Source of the DNA: Diatrype stigma
Lineage: Eukaryota; Ascomycota; Sordariomycetes; Xylariales; Diatrypaceae
Direction: 5' to 3'
DNA length: 64,000 bases
NCBI GenBank assembly: GCA_022225965.2
Contig: JAKJXP020000093.1
Span: forward strand, 124,001 to 188,000
A program made the position numbers and the translations under genes. Below are positions 20,313-32,403 of this stretch, piece by piece. The notes beneath the pieces are model-generated. The model was not told the DNA's origin and made no database searches. It was given only the letters and a program-made list of their open reading frames with translations. Within the stretch, counting starts at the first letter, position 1. Each line of letters opens with the position of its first letter.

Positions 20313-21938
20313 CTAGAACAAAGTACTCTTCTTCTTCAGCATACCAGGGCCATCGGAGCTCTTCCCCCTCCTCCTGCCGCCGCCGCCCTGCTGATTCGAG
20401 GACGAGGAGGAACCGGGCTGCGGCGAGGGGGAGTGGAACAGCCTGCTGATGCCATTGCCCAGCCGCGGCCGGGGCTCGGCGCTCGACGGCCTAGGCGGGG
20501 GCGGGAAGCTTCCTCCCCCTCCTCCGTTGTTGCCGTGGGGATGCAGACTACTGCTACCCTGCGGCGCCGGCGTTGCGGCGCCTCCCGCCGGCCGCGGGGG
20601 CAGCGACGGCCGCGGGCCGAAGTCCTGGCCCTCGACGCCGTACTCGCGGCGCAGCCGCTCCGTCTCGCGCGCGACCTCGGTCTCGCGCCGCCGCCGCTCC
20701 TCGCGCTCCTCCTGCTCCAGCATCTTCTTGGTGCGCCGCTCCTCGGCCCGCGCCCGCCTCTCGCGCTCCTCGCGCTCCTCCTCCTCCACCATCGCTCGGA
20801 GCCGCCGCGTCTCCGCGTCGATGGCCGCTGTCGCCTGGCCCTGGCTCTGGCCCCGATGGTGCCGCTGCTGCTGCTGGTGGGCGCCTGGCGTGGAGGAAGA
20901 GGAGGAGGATGGCAGGTGGGGAGAAGAGGAGGATGCCGAGGCTATGGGTTTGTTATGCGCGGCGGTTGTGGGCGACGAAGACGACTTTGCCGCCGGCGTT
21001 GACCTACCGTTGCCGCTGCCGCTGCCGCTGCCGCTGCCGTTGCCATTGCCGATCGCGCTCGTCATGAGGTGGGCTTGCGCGGTCGGCGAACCCGATGATG
21101 CGCACCCCGCAGCAAGGACAGGGCGCGAGTTCTTGCGCTTGTTGCTGCTCGGGGCCGGCGCGCCCAGGACGTTGAACGAGTCGCGGCTGGGGGAGAGGTA
21201 GATCTCGCGGATGACCTCGGCGCCGAGGAGGATGACGACCTCGAGCCCCTTGCGGTCCTCGACGTCGACGCGCTGCAGGTTCGGCTCGTAGATGGTGACG
21301 CTGTGGCTGCCGCGGCTGCCGCTGCCGCCGTGGTGCTTGAACATGGCGACGGTGATGTCCGGGTCCTTGCTCTTGCGGCCGTTGACCGACGTGCCCGTCA
21401 TGTAGCAGGTCATGTCGCGCGTGAACTTGCCGTCGCGCTTCCACCGGAACATGACCCGGGGCGCCAGCAGGTTCTCGTCGCTCTGCTGGCGGTCCAGCTT
21501 CGACGCCGACGGCCGCCGGAAGCTCTGCTGCGGCATCTCGAACTCCCACGACTCCTTGCCCGTCCACGCGCTCTTCTCCCCGCGCACGACCACCTGCTGG
21601 TCCGGGTTGTACAGCTGGATGGCGAAGCTGTCAGGGATCAGCGGCACGGGCGGCGGCGGCGGGTTGCCGTTCTGCGCCCGGATCTCCGCGGCCGAGAGCG
21701 TCGGCTGCTGGAACTCGGGCTCGATCAGCACCTCCCCGAATATGACGTCCTGCGCGACGGCGTCCCCGAGCGCCGAGGCGTACTTGTTCTTGGACTGGGG
21801 CAGGGCCGGGTCGACTTTCTGGAAGAGATACTCGGGCGCGGGCTCGGAGCCATTGTGCGTGAAGTAGAGAAATGACTTGAGCGCGTTGTTGTCCGGGGAG
21901 GGTTTGAAGTAGAAGGTGGGGAGGTTCTCGTCGAGCAT
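20313..21938 (-). CDS. conserved-looking protein of unknown function with charged coiled coil
   Basis: A single frame of 541 residues on the minus strand; I do not recognise the family. Residues 1-255 look globular, with alternating beta-like stretches (FAIQLYNPDQQVVVRG, RVMFRWKRDGKF, GLEVVILLGAEVIREIYL) that suggest a beta-sandwich. Residues 256-370 are low-complexity, including an NGNGSGSGSGSGNG run and Ser/Thr/His/Gln tracts. Residues 375-433 are a strongly charged Glu/Arg helix (EEEEREERERRARAEERR) likely to be a coiled coil. The C-terminus is Gly/Pro/Ser-rich and ends with a basic tail (GMLKKKSTLF). No signal peptide or membrane span is visible. GT and AG near residues 273-289 could in principle mark a tiny intron, but the frame is open without it. 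Confidence 0.7.
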   Translation of the reverse strand: MLDENLPTFYFKPSPDNNALKSFLYFTHNGSEPAPEYLFQKVDPALPQSKNKYASALGDAVAQDVIFGEVLIEPEFQQPTLSAAEIRAQNGNPPPPPVPLIPDSFAIQLYNPDQQVVVRGEKSAWTGKESWEFEMPQQSFRRPSASKLDRQQSDENLLAPRVMFRWKRDGKFTRDMTCYMTGTSVNGRKSKDPDITVAMFKHHGGSGSRGSHSVTIYEPNLQRVDVEDRKGLEVVILLGAEVIREIYLSPSRDSFNVLGAPAPSSNKRKNSRPVLAAGCASSGSPTAQAHLMTSAIGNGNGSGSGSGSGNGRSTPAAKSSSSPTTAAHNKPIASASSSSPHLPSSSSSSTPGAHQQQQRHHRGQSQGQATAAIDAETRRLRAMVEEEEREERERRARAEERRTKKMLEQEEREERRRRETEVARETERLRREYGVEGQDFGPRPSLPPRPAGGAATPAPQGSSSLHPHGNNGGGGGSFPPPPRPSSAEPRPRLGNGISRLFHSPSPQPGSSSSSNQQGGGGRRRGKSSDGPGMLKKKSTLF

Positions 21939-23877
21939 CTTGGCTGACTGAACCGATGCTCCCTCACTTTACTTTTGTATGTATAAGTATGGTTGCGCTT
22001 TAGCTGCGTGACGACATGCAAATAACCGAGTCCCAGGTTGGCTTCTCCTTTTTCTCTATAGGCCAGGTAGCGATTGATTTAGGGTGTGACTGCAAACCAG
22101 TGAGTGGTATCTACTACTAGGATACACTATACGAAATTTGTGTCAAGTTGCAGTCGTCTGAAAGTGAAGGGCAAACAAGCTTATGTATATGTAGACTAGA
22201 AAATAAGTAAGAAATATGCAGCCTAGAAAATCAGTCACAAGGACCAACTTGACCAGGCTCCAAGATACCGGACCCAAGACACTGGGCCAAGACGCTGGGC
22301 CAAAGGTGGGATGACGAAAGCTTTGCCGGCAGCGCGGGCGGGTGTCGCTCAACCCACATGCAGCTCTTGCACTCTTGTAGCTCTTGCAGCTCTTGCAGCT
22401 CTTGCAATGCCGCTAGGGGTTGATTGACGTGAGTGAGGCTGAGTTCTTGATGGTAGCAGGTATTATAATAAGTAACAAACCGCATCCACATTGGGGATCT
22501 TCAATCCCTCAATTACCGCCCGCGGTATGTACCGCTGCTATTGTTGGGTTAGTTCTTAACTACCTACTTCGTCGTGGTTGAGATCCCGCCTTGAATCCTA
22601 CTTAAGTAATCAAGGCTCAGCCGTAGAGCTGAGATAGCAATGGAAGACATTGGACACGCCAGCCATGCAGAAGGGGGCTGCATGTGATGGCTGCGTACGG
22701 AAACGTCGTCGAAAGAACTGGCATGGAAAGGAGATGGAAGGTTGGTTGGTCGGTACAGCACAAAACTTCCTTCGTACTTACATGCATAACCTACCACATA
22801 CAGTACCTACTTCGTACATACATCGTACATACGTCGTACTTCGTACATACACACATACATACATACCAACACCTAACCAGCGCCAAGCCTAGGCCAGCGG
22901 GTCGTCGTCAGTGGCCTCGCGTGCATCTCATCTCGCTAGTTGCCGGCCGCTTAGGCACTTTGCTAACCGCTAATTTAGGTGCTGCACAGTCTGTACTTCA
23001 TATGGAGTGCATACATACATACACACACAGCATACAGCCATACCCACCTCCTATTGGTGTCCACACACAGCCCACCAGCCCACCAGCCAGACTGCGTGCG
23101 TGGTGCTTTACGTCCGCAGCCGTTGTTGGGGCTGTGTCCGCGGTTTACACTACCCGACTACAAACTGCCTTGTCTCTCCGTGACTTGGAAGCTGAGACAT
23201 GAGGTCAAAAGTCCGATGGCATATTTTCTTTCCGTCATCCGTCATCTGTCATCCGTCATGCGTTATTTTCATGCGAGAACCATTTAAGCAACAACGTAGT
23301 CCAGATTTAATGCCCGATTATGGTGACCGGTGGAGTGGAACCTGCACGATAGGGATATATCTCGAATCGATCGAGCACCTACGCAGTAGTCATCGGGACA
23401 CCTTTCAGCATTTCACTATAGTATGTAGGTATATGTAGATATAATATATGTACGTATATTTCAAGCTTGTAGGTAGTTATGTACAATATAGAACTATATT
23501 CGTCTCATACTTCGGTTGGTTTCGTACATTAAATATAAGAACTTCGTACGTATGACGACGCCCAATTCCAACCAACCAGGTCGGATTGTTTTGTTTCGTT
23601 CGTCGTCAGAGAAGGAGATGATATCACACAGTTAGTTTCCCGGTTTGTGCCCCGGCTAGAGCATGCGTAAACCGACGTCTTCTTCGCTCGTTTCTGCTTC
23701 AGCTTCAGCTTCTCCCGCCAGTAAAACATAATAATACAAACCGGGAGGGGCCGGGCAGAAGAATATGATTTATCTGCGTCGCCCCTCAGTGGTCTGAATA
23801 CACGTTATCTCCCCACCCCTACCCTACCCTTACCCCCGAAGCCCCTGTCCACCAACCCATCATCTTTGAAATGCCGA
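21939..23877. other. gene-poor region with short tandem repeats
   Basis: No supported gene. It holds an imperfect CAGCTCTTG tandem repeat at about 22360-22408, a CATACATA-rich stretch at 22800-22870 and a repeated GTCATCC motif at about 23230-23262. A longish frame at 22684-23202 is His/Tyr/Thr-rich microsatellite translation. Confidence 0.5.
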
Positions 23878-25661
23878 TTACCTGTACGCCGTCTGCTGAG
23901 TGACGTTCAGCTGTCCGGGGATGGCCGGCATCACCGGCACCTCGCCCCGGTCCTTCGCCCTCGAGGATGCTCTCTGTACCCGTCCGGTCTGCTGATTGAC
24001 CCAGCTGTCGATGGTGCGGAACCGGGCAGGGCGGTCTTCGCTGGTCTGCGTGTAGACTGTCTCCCTCTTCTCGTAGCGCTCCGCATCGTCGTTAGCCGTG
24101 CGCAGCGCCTGGGTCACCACAGGCGGCGGTGCGGTTAGAGGTTGCGGCATCACCGGCTGTGTCAACACGATATCTCCGTCGCCGAACCCGGAAGACAAGG
24201 ACGACAGCTGGCTGTCCCTGTAGACCGGGAGCTGCGGTGGTGCCGGGTACGGATTGGACGGTGAGTTAGATAGCCCCAACGGGTCGTTGGTTATACGCGC
24301 CCCTAGAACAAAGGGCTGCTGAGCAGAGTTCTGCATCGTCGCGCTTTCTGACCCGTATCCGGCAATATTAGCTATAGTAGCTTCTTCGTTCCCCCCTTTT
24401 CGAAGAGTTCCTTGCTGGGAGCCCTGCTGGGAGCCCCAGGTGCCGGATCGCATCAAGGTGCCCGGCTGTCCAAAAAATGTCTTGTCGGGGCCATAAAAGC
24501 CTTGCGACGATTGCGGCATACGCTCGTCTAGCTTCTCGTATACTGGAGGTGGTTCATTCGACATGCTCGACATGCCGTTCTGGGGGCCCCTCCGCCTCCA
24601 AAACCCATCACCTCTGTATTTCTTCATCATCCGATACACTAGCCAGGCGGTGAAAGAGAACAAGATAAAAGCACCTGTATTAAATTAGCCATATTGCGGC
24701 GACCAACACCCTAGGAAGCCTACCTATAGATCCAACCGCGATCAACGCGTGCTCGGAGGCTTGACTGAGGCCTGGGGGACCAGGAGGGGGTGTGTCCCAG
24801 AAAATCGCGGAGGGATGGTCATCGTCGTCATGTTCCTCGTAATCATGGTCCTTTCTAATACCTGCTATCTCCGAGGCGCATGGTTCCGAGGTTGCTGGTG
24901 TGCTAACAGAAGTTGTGCTAACGATATTCGAAGAAGTACTTGTTGACAGAGTTTCGTCGACAGCCGGGAGAGGCGCTGTAAAAGCCGGCGATGTTTCACC
25001 TTGAGCTACCCCCTTCTGAGGTTGGCCCGTAATAACAGGCAATGGTACGGTTGATATGGGGATAGTTGACGTGATACTCGGTGTTTCAGTTGGGATTTCC
25101 TGTCAACCGTTAGGTATTGCCATCAGACATCGTATGCCTGGGTCCACTTACAACCATTGGTGTCATGGTGGTAGGCGCCCCAGCAAGGGCGCTCGTTGCT
25201 GTAGCTCCTACACCTGGATCACTGAGTGTTAAGGTAGGGGAGATGTCTGAGATAGGCGTCGCCGGAGGGGAGTCAATGTCTGAATCGATACCGTCGTCTT
25301 CACTTTCCGAATCCGAGATACCGCCATCTAGCCCATCTGCCGAATCATCACTGATCGATCCATCGCTGAGTGTGTCGTCGTCACTTTCACTTTCAGCACC
25401 GTCTTGATTTGGGCCATGACCTCGGCGGCGAACTCTGTTTGGACTACGGCCAGCACCAGTCCCTGCCCCGGCTCCTGATCCTACACCATTCTTCCTGGGT
25501 ATGACAACCCGCGCTCCTCCCCTCGAGGTACCTGGGAACCGCTTGACGCTATTAGATAACGAGCTGTCACGTGCCCAAGATGTTGGCTGGTCGACAATCC
25601 TCAATGCTCGTTTCCATCTTCGGGCCCGCCCTGTTTTCTGGTTCGCTTCTATGGGAGCCAT
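23878..25661 (-). CDS. acidic single-pass membrane protein, function unknown
   Basis: Three exons on the minus strand (25661-25152, 25099-24724, 24674-23878) give 560 residues. The N-terminal 60 residues are basic. Residues 90-150 are very acidic (Asp/Ser-rich), followed by a Thr/Ser/Pro-rich stalk to about 280. One hydrophobic span (about 287-311, ALIAVGSIGAFILFSFTAW) ends in the basic stop-transfer YRMMKKYRG. The remaining 250 residues are polar, with PPPVYEKL and other Pro/Ser/Gln-rich segments, and look cytoplasmic. A Ser/Thr-rich ectodomain plus one span plus a disordered tail is the layout of fungal cell-wall sensors, but no N-terminal signal peptide is present from this ATG. Either an upstream exon is missing or insertion uses the internal span. 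The second junction joins the hydrophobic segment in phase, with a TACAG acceptor. Confidence 0.72.
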
Positions 25662-28055
25662 CGTTTGCTCTCGTGAAATCGTTCTCAGCTCGAACGCGTT
25701 GCTTGCCGCAGTGCTCTGGATACAGACGCTCGAATATATGCGGCTCGTAGCATACCCGATGATGATATATACGAATAAGGAGGTGCCGTCTTCTCAATTC
25801 ACGAGCTGATACGGGGTGTAAAATACAAAATATATCATAGATAACCAGATCAAACGAATGTATTATGTCCCAATCCGGGGGATGATAAGAAGCTAGAATC
25901 GACAAGGCCCGGCCTTGATGACAGAGGTGGAAAACGAGAGAAAGAGAAGTAAGAATGCCAAACAGATCAGACGAGAAGGAAAGCGTGAGACATATCCAAT
26001 GGGTGTAAAGTGACCCTTGCCGCTAAGGAGGGTTTAGGGATGGCTTCATGTCCACACCACACATGGCAGACTTGGAAGGAAGAAAAGTCCGGCCGGGTAC
26101 GACTTCGCGAGGGCCTTCAAAGGGGTCTGCGAATTACTACGTACGGTACTGTGGACCTTGGCTAGGCAATTAGCAGAGCTTTGCGACGGCGCTAGACACA
26201 GCAATGCTCCGCGAGGACCGAATGCGCTAAATACCTTAACAGCTTAACAAGAGGGACCCAGTCACCACTTGCCAGTGAGGGCGTTAGTGAGAGTGTCAGT
26301 GAGGGTCCGTGTCTCAGTCGAGACGCAGTAATGACCCTAGAGCCGCTGAAAGCACCCCCTTCTTCAGAAACCGTTACCGAACGCAGCGTACGTAGTGTGG
26401 CCGGAGAAACTATCATTGGCCCCGATGGATCGTTGGAGTGCTGTTTCTTCGCAAGCTCGTACACGCTGGAGCACGACTGCGCGCAAGAGCGTGCCGAGAA
26501 CCCATCAACGTGGCCAGCAGGGCCAGTGGCAGCAAGGAGGAGACCGGCTAGAGAGATTCACTACCGCGGTTACGTAGAACATAGCCAAGCATAGCGAAGC
26601 CAGATGAGCCAAGGGGTTCGTTCGTGTTGTATCTTGATTATTGGGTGATTGCGCCAAGCTGAAGCAGTGTGGCAGTTTAGCAGTCAGTGTGAGGCTAACG
26701 GTGTCTCAGCCAGGGGGACATGCGGCAGTTGTGGAGCTCATCAGTTTCACCCCGGACCGAAAGCACCAATGACTCGACGAGTACCGGTGCGATGCCTGCT
26801 AGATGCGTAGCTTATCCGGGGACGTAATGACGAGGGGTTCCGGAGGGGCTTGGCCTGGGTTCTGGAGGCTTAGGTAGTTGGAATCTTCGGCCAGCTCTTG
26901 GAACCCGAAACCTGAAAGGACCCGACCTTTGGTTATATCAGCCGCCTGATGCCGCACGACTGCCAGAGTGCCTACGTACATAGAACTAGGTATTAAGGGT
27001 AGGCATATGCAGATAGTCGCGGGCTCGGCAGAGACAAGCATATCCAAGAATCTGGGCTTGCCGGGCACCCAGGAGACTGCAGACTGCCCAGGACGGCATA
27101 CATACACGACGATATCCACTCGGTGTTTTAGTTCCCTCGGACGGAGGATTGCTTTTCTTCATTGGTTTTCGGGTTTGGCAGCCGATGAACAGGTAGTGAG
27201 CCTCCGAGCACATCTACTTGACATATCCAGGTGGCCACACTAAGATGTCTCGGTTGCAGACTATGGAGTCTGGAGACGGCGGCGTGCCCTGTGTGCGCGT
27301 GCGTGCGTGCGTGCGTGCGTGCGTGCCGTGATGGAAATTACCTACTTAAGAGGGTCTGGGGTTCCCCGTAAATTCGAAGCGAGATACTTCAGGGTCGGTT
27401 AAGAGAGCACCAATACTTCGTAGTTGTTGATGAATTGAGCCAAGTCGACATGCTGTAGCTGTGCTTACTTACCTACATGATTCAGCCCATGTCGATGTGT
27501 TGAGTAAGGACGCAATGTATGTAGTATGTATAACTCGGTGATATTCAAGGTATAGTGCCAGAGTGCCTAGGCAGTTAGGTTACTAGACACTCCTTGATGT
27601 CGCTCACGTCAAGGCGTGCTTGGAGTGCTTGGCTGTAGTTGGCTGCCAAGGTGCCGGGTGCAGGCTGTATGTACTTCCCAGATCTGCAGAGCTGTTTGAC
27701 GGCTGTTTGACGGCTTACTAACTTCGTATAGGTAGTAGAAGTACATTACGTAGGTACATAGGCAGTTGATAGGCCTCTCCTAGTTAGCGCTGCGATGGTC
27801 CGCCGAAGAAGCAACAAGCCACCCCACACGGAAAGGCGCTTTCGAAGATAGCCTCAACTCTTATCTTGTCACCTTGTAGATCTTAAGTAAGTCAAGGCAG
27901 ATCGGCTATCTATAGCTCTCCTCTCCTCTCCTCTCCTGACCAGGCCCTTGGGAAAATCATTGTCCTCGCTGTATAAGTGTCGGGTGTTACAGTCTATGGA
28001 TGAAGACGACTATAACCACATTGTGAGTCTGTCTGTGTAGACGCGAATCGTCACA
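25662..28055. other. gene-poor intergenic region
   Basis: No gene supported. It contains a GTGC microsatellite (27296-27326), a short CTCTC run near 27918, and TACCTA motifs. The last 100 bases before 28056 include TATAAG near 27973, a possible core promoter element for the acetyltransferase gene. Confidence 0.5.
27296..27326 (+). repeat. (GTGC)n microsatellite
   Basis: About seven GTGC units in tandem with minor variation at the left edge. Confidence 0.85.
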
Positions 28056-29520
28056 ATGCCCGTCCGAGTCACCGACCTCACCGAAGCCGATATACCCGGC
28101 GCCGTAGCCGCTATCCAGTAGGTTTGCCTTGCTGTCTGCTACCCTGCCTAGCCATTACTACGGCTGTACGGGGTACTCATCGTATAAGGTGCTTATGTGG
28201 TTGATGACTACGCCGAGTTAAGCTTTCGGTTAATATACCCGCATCCGCATTGCTATACTGACCTACGTCCCAAAGAGAAGCATTTGCCGACGACCCCTAC
28301 AAAAACTGGGTCTTCGACGAATCCAAAGTCAGTTTGCCAATCCTGTTCTTTCCTTCTCCCCAGTCCTGACGCTACGTATCAATCACCTCACCTCGTTCTG
28401 TTGCGCTGGGTGGGATGGGGTAATATATCTCCAGCCAGTCGGCACCCTGCTCCTGGACATAAGGGGGTGGGGTTCATGGCCCGGGAAGGGGGGAGAGGGG
28501 GGCGGTACAGAATGTTCTATGGGAGGGACAGACACGCCTTTCCTAACTCGGCTTCGACGTTGCCTTCGATGGCAAGGCATACCGAGTACCGGTAGTCATC
28601 ATCAATATTACGTGTGTACATACGTAGACTTGAGACGCCCAACAGGAGTCGTGTCTGGTCTGATGTGACCCCTCCATCATGCATTGGCCCATCTGATCGA
28701 GAATGCTACCATGCCATACAAACCTACGTACGATGCAATTCATGGGTATCCGAACTGAACTAACGTTGGTCAACCATATTATGGGGTGTGTGTAGTTCGA
28801 CCCACGCCGGAATGCCGTGTCTCTAGGCATTCGCTGCCGATGGGGAATCCGCAACGGGATCTTCCAGGTTGCCAAGGAGGAGGGTAGCGACGAGGTCCTC
28901 GGCGTCGCCATGTGGCTGAAGCCCCGGAAGGCCGGCCAACCGGCTACCTGGCACGACTGGTTCGAGGACTGGCGGCTGTGGCTCAACCAGGTCGGGACGA
29001 ACCTGCGGTATGGCCGGGGAGGGCTGATTGTGAAGGTACGTCGGTCGCTCATTTGATGTGTCGTGATCGAAGTTCCTATATATGCTCAATTCTTCGTCAA
29101 CCCCCCTTTTCTTCTCCTCTGCAACTAGGTCGCATCAATAACTAATCGACGACCCAACCCCTCCAACAACAACAACAGCGCTACTACATCTGGAAAGCCG
29201 CCCAGGCCAAGGCGCAATCGGCGGTGTGGACGGACCCGCGGGGCTACTACTTCCTGAACATCACGGTGGTGGTGCCGCGGGCGCAGGGCCGGGGCATCGG
29301 GCGGCAGCTGATGGACGCGGTGACGCGCCGGGCCGACGCCGAGGGCGTGCCCTGCTACCTCGAGTCGAGCCGCGCCGCCCCCAACATGCAGATCTACGAG
29401 CGCTTCGGCTTCGCGTTCGCCACCGAGCTCGAGTGCCGCGACGAGGAGACCGGGGACGCCATCGAGCTGTTCGCCATGGTCCGGCCGCCGCGGCCAGAAG
29501 AACGGAAAGACGGGGCCTGA
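28056..29520 (+). CDS. GNAT-family N-acetyltransferase
   Basis: Four exons (28056-28117, 28276-28327, 28796-29035, 29179-29520) give 231 residues. GNAT enzymes transfer an acetyl group from acetyl-CoA to an amine. The acetyl-CoA binding motif A is clear in the last exon: a hydrophobic strand (YYFLNITVVVP) followed by RAQGRGIGRQLMDA, which holds the Q/R-x-x-G-x-G/A signature, and then a typical end (YERFGF). The N-terminus (VRVTDLTEADIPGAVAAIQEAF) is also typical of GNAT proteins. The substrate cannot be told. Intron 2 has a weak donor (GTCAGT), but the join is needed to link DESK to FDPR in phase. Introns are long relative to the coding segments, and the last exon is much more GC-rich than the first two. 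Confidence 0.82.
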
Positions 29521-30443
29521 GCCTGGGCATTGAGCACTGGGCATGGTATGGTGTATCACTGATGGCTGGGTGAAAATTCTACCCGGAAGCCAATGACCAC
29601 TAAGTAGCTAATGGATAGCAGTAGCAAAAGCTGGCTGGTAATAGGGGTTTGGCTCCACTGCAATCTGCTAGGTATAAGGAGTCGGGGATTTCGGGGAGGT
29701 ATTATACCCCGAAACACTGACAATATCCTAGAGCATAGCTTACTTGCACAATAAGGCTGGGTCGCCTATAGGCTTCAGGTTTTATAGCTAGAGTGCCTAC
29801 CCGTTCGATAGTTGAGAGAGCTGCAGTGTTTAATGTTACCGCAAATCAAAGAGTAGACCCCCTATCTAGGACTCCTCATGAGCTTTGACTACTTCCAACT
29901 ATTCCCCTATAGTTTGTCACTATATACGTCCCACAGAGAAGTGCTAAAACTCCATGTATCTACATCTTGAAAGTACTTGTTAGATAGTGAGGCTCTTAGG
30001 ATGAGTTAGGTCGTAAAGCTTTTGGGAAAGTATATTATTATACAACTAGAGAAGCGCCGCGGGCTGGCTGGCGCGACTCCTCCACGCCCATTGTTGGAGC
30101 AGCTGATCTTGTGTCTATCTAATAGGAGGGGGAATACCTAGTCTACCATCCGTCCGTCTCTTCTTTTTGTGTCCGTCCCAGTTGGCTATAGGCCCCTAGT
30201 TAGATATAATCTGTTTTTTCCGCGCCGCCATCTATCTATTTTATAAGACGTCGCCCAAACTCCCCCTCCTCCAACCACCCAAAGCATGCATGCCAAGCTC
30301 GTGCCTAACCAAGATATACCAAGGGAAACAGAGAGCAGAAGAAGGGAATGCAGTTCTATCGTAACAACATAAACAAACGAAAAGCCGAAGTGTTCCCTCC
30401 TACTCCAGATATTTCATTCGTTACTGAAGTCATCACCTTTGAT
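29521..30443. other. intergenic region between convergent genes
   Basis: The acetyltransferase gene ends from the left and the NADH dehydrogenase gene ends from the right, so most of this stretch should be two 3' untranslated regions plus spacer. No further feature seen. Confidence 0.5.
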
Positions 30444-32403
30444 TTACTCTCGGGAGACATCACGTCCGTAGATCTTAGCCTTGACCCAGTCAAGGGCGAC
30501 GAGGACGCGGTTGCGGGCTAGTGCTGTTAGCAATTCCGCTCTGTGAGTTTTCGGTGACTTAAAGGGGAATACTTACTGCTGAAGCACATGCTGAGGTATG
30601 CGCTTCTCCAGAAAAAATACGTAAGTTTTCCACCGGAAGCGACATTTCCGTTCAGCCAAGCGACATCAGCAACTGCCTTCTCGCTACCGATGTAAGCCAA
30701 GCTACCCTGGTGCGAATAGTGGAACGGCTTGATGTCCTTGATCCGGCGCAGCTGCTTCTCGGTTTCCTCGATCTCCTTGGTGGCCTCCGCCGCATTGCCA
30801 GGCTTGAGGTTCAGGCTGGAGCTGAGGTCACGAATCTTGTCTTCGAGTGCTTCCGTCTTAGCCATGTTGTTGAACAGTCTCGCCAGGAATGCACCCTCCT
30901 GTGAAGCCACCTGGGCGGTTGGTGCGTACCCAGCAACGGCACAGTCACCAACGGCCCAAATATCTCGGGTACCTTGAACAACCAGGTATTCGTTTACGGC
31001 GAGGCCACGTCGCGAATCCTTCTGAGCTGGAATTTGCGTCATGAGATCCTTGACAATCGGGCGCAAAGCGTTGCCAGTAGCCCATACGAGCAGACCATAG
31101 GGGATGGTAACCAGGGATTTCTTGCCGTCGGGACCGGTGACCTCAGCTTCGACAGTCTTGTCCGTTACCTTCTTGACCATGGTCTTCGCCTTGATCTCGA
31201 TGTGCTCCTCCTTGAAGGTACTTTCAGTGTAGTCGATGAGCTGCTTGCTGAACATGGGCAGGACGTTAGGGAGGGCTTCAATCAGGGTAACCTTGAATCG
31301 TGGGGCAATCTCGGGAATCAGCTTCTTGATATCATCATCGAAGAAATCGCGGAGTTCGCCAGCGAATTCGACGCCGGTGGGGCCACCGCCAACGACAACC
31401 ATATGCAATAAGCGATCGACCTCTTCCTGAGTCTGGTCCTTGAAAGCGGCGGTCTCGACACAGTCCATGATCTTGGTGCGGATAGCTTGAGCATCGCGGA
31501 TTTCCTTGAGGAAGCAACTGTGTTCGCGAACGCCGGGGATGCCAAAGGTAGCATTCTCAGCGCCAACGCCAATTACAAGCATATCATAGGGGACTTCGGT
31601 TTCATGAACGGCTCCGCGAATGTCACTGTTATCGATGATCTTGATGACCTTCCGCTCGTGATCAATCTTGGTGGCTTCGGCTTCGTAGAATTTCGCGGCA
31701 GCCTTCTTGTGACGTAGGATCTGCCGGACGGGTTCCATGATGGAGCGGTGTTCGATCTGGCCAGTGGTGCATGACGGGAGAAGAGGCGTAAACAGGAAGT
31801 AGTTCCGGGGAGAGATGACGACGACGTTGTAGTTAGCAGTATCAAGTTTCTTGAGGAAGGCGACAGATCCCCAGCCAGTACCTTGTAGCAAGGCAGTTGT
31901 CAGTACAGAGCGTGACAATGCAGGAGATTGGGACTGCCAGACGGCCGGATGATAGCAAACGGGAAGGGTGGCTCACCGAGGACGACCAGGGTCTTCTTCT
32001 GGGAATCAGGGGTGTATTGCTCATCCGGGTAACGGTCTTTGTACCCATCGTAAGCAACGGCTCCGATGAGGCCAAGAATGGACAGGTATGTGAAGCGGCG
32101 CGCCCATCGGAAAGTTCTGCGGATCTTGCCGGGCTTCTTCTTAGGAGGCTGAGGGGCAGCATCGGCATAGGCCCTCTGGAACTGGCGGGAGAGGGGGCGA
32201 GTGCTGGCGGCTAGGACGGAGGAGGGAGACGGAAGAGCTGGCTTTCGCGCACATGACGTCGTTCCGAAGCGGGCGACAGACTGGGCTGCAGATGCTACAG
32301 GTGACAGAGGCGACACAGGCAGGGAGGCGAGCAACCTCTGGGGGGTTGTTACGCCAAGCTGGTGACCAGCAAGCCGGGCGAGCGTCCGTGAGGATGAAGC
32401 CAT
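30444..32403 (-). CDS. alternative (type II) NADH dehydrogenase, mitochondrial, EF-hand-less
   Basis: Three exons on the minus strand (32403-31977, 31881-30577, 30517-30444) give 601 residues. Type II NADH:ubiquinone oxidoreductase passes electrons from NADH to ubiquinone without pumping protons. The N-terminus is Arg/Ser/Ala-rich and acid-poor, as in a mitochondrial presequence. A hydrophobic segment at about 104-118 (FTYLSILGLIGAVAY) suggests an inner-membrane anchor, as in external enzymes. The FAD dinucleotide fold is at 143-148 (GTGWGS, split by intron 1), and the NADH fold at about 303-320 (VVVGGGPTGVEFAGEL). ATGNALRP and DIWAVGDCA are typical of the family, as is the C-terminus (RVLVALDWVKAKIYGRD). 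The segment where calcium-regulated external enzymes carry an EF-hand is instead a short charged helix, so this is more like NDE2 or NDI than the calcium-dependent NDE1. Sidedness is inferred. Confidence 0.92.

Noticed and set aside
20220..21201. Two long plus-strand frames of 250-260 residues
   Set aside because: They are antisense shadows of the 541-residue gene, with Arg/Ala/Leu-rich composition typical of reverse-frame translation.
22684..23202. 172-residue plus-strand frame
   Set aside because: It is composed of ACATAC/CATACA microsatellite translation (His/Tyr/Thr-rich) without domain or splice context.
23815..23842. CCCTACCCTACCCTTACCC resembling telomeric repeat
   Set aside because: Too short and imperfect; the same C/T-rich motif class is common in this window, so an interstitial telomere is not claimed.
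28197..28595. 132-residue frame overlapping the acetyltransferase gene
   Set aside because: It runs through intron 1, exon 2 and intron 2 of the GNAT gene in another frame.
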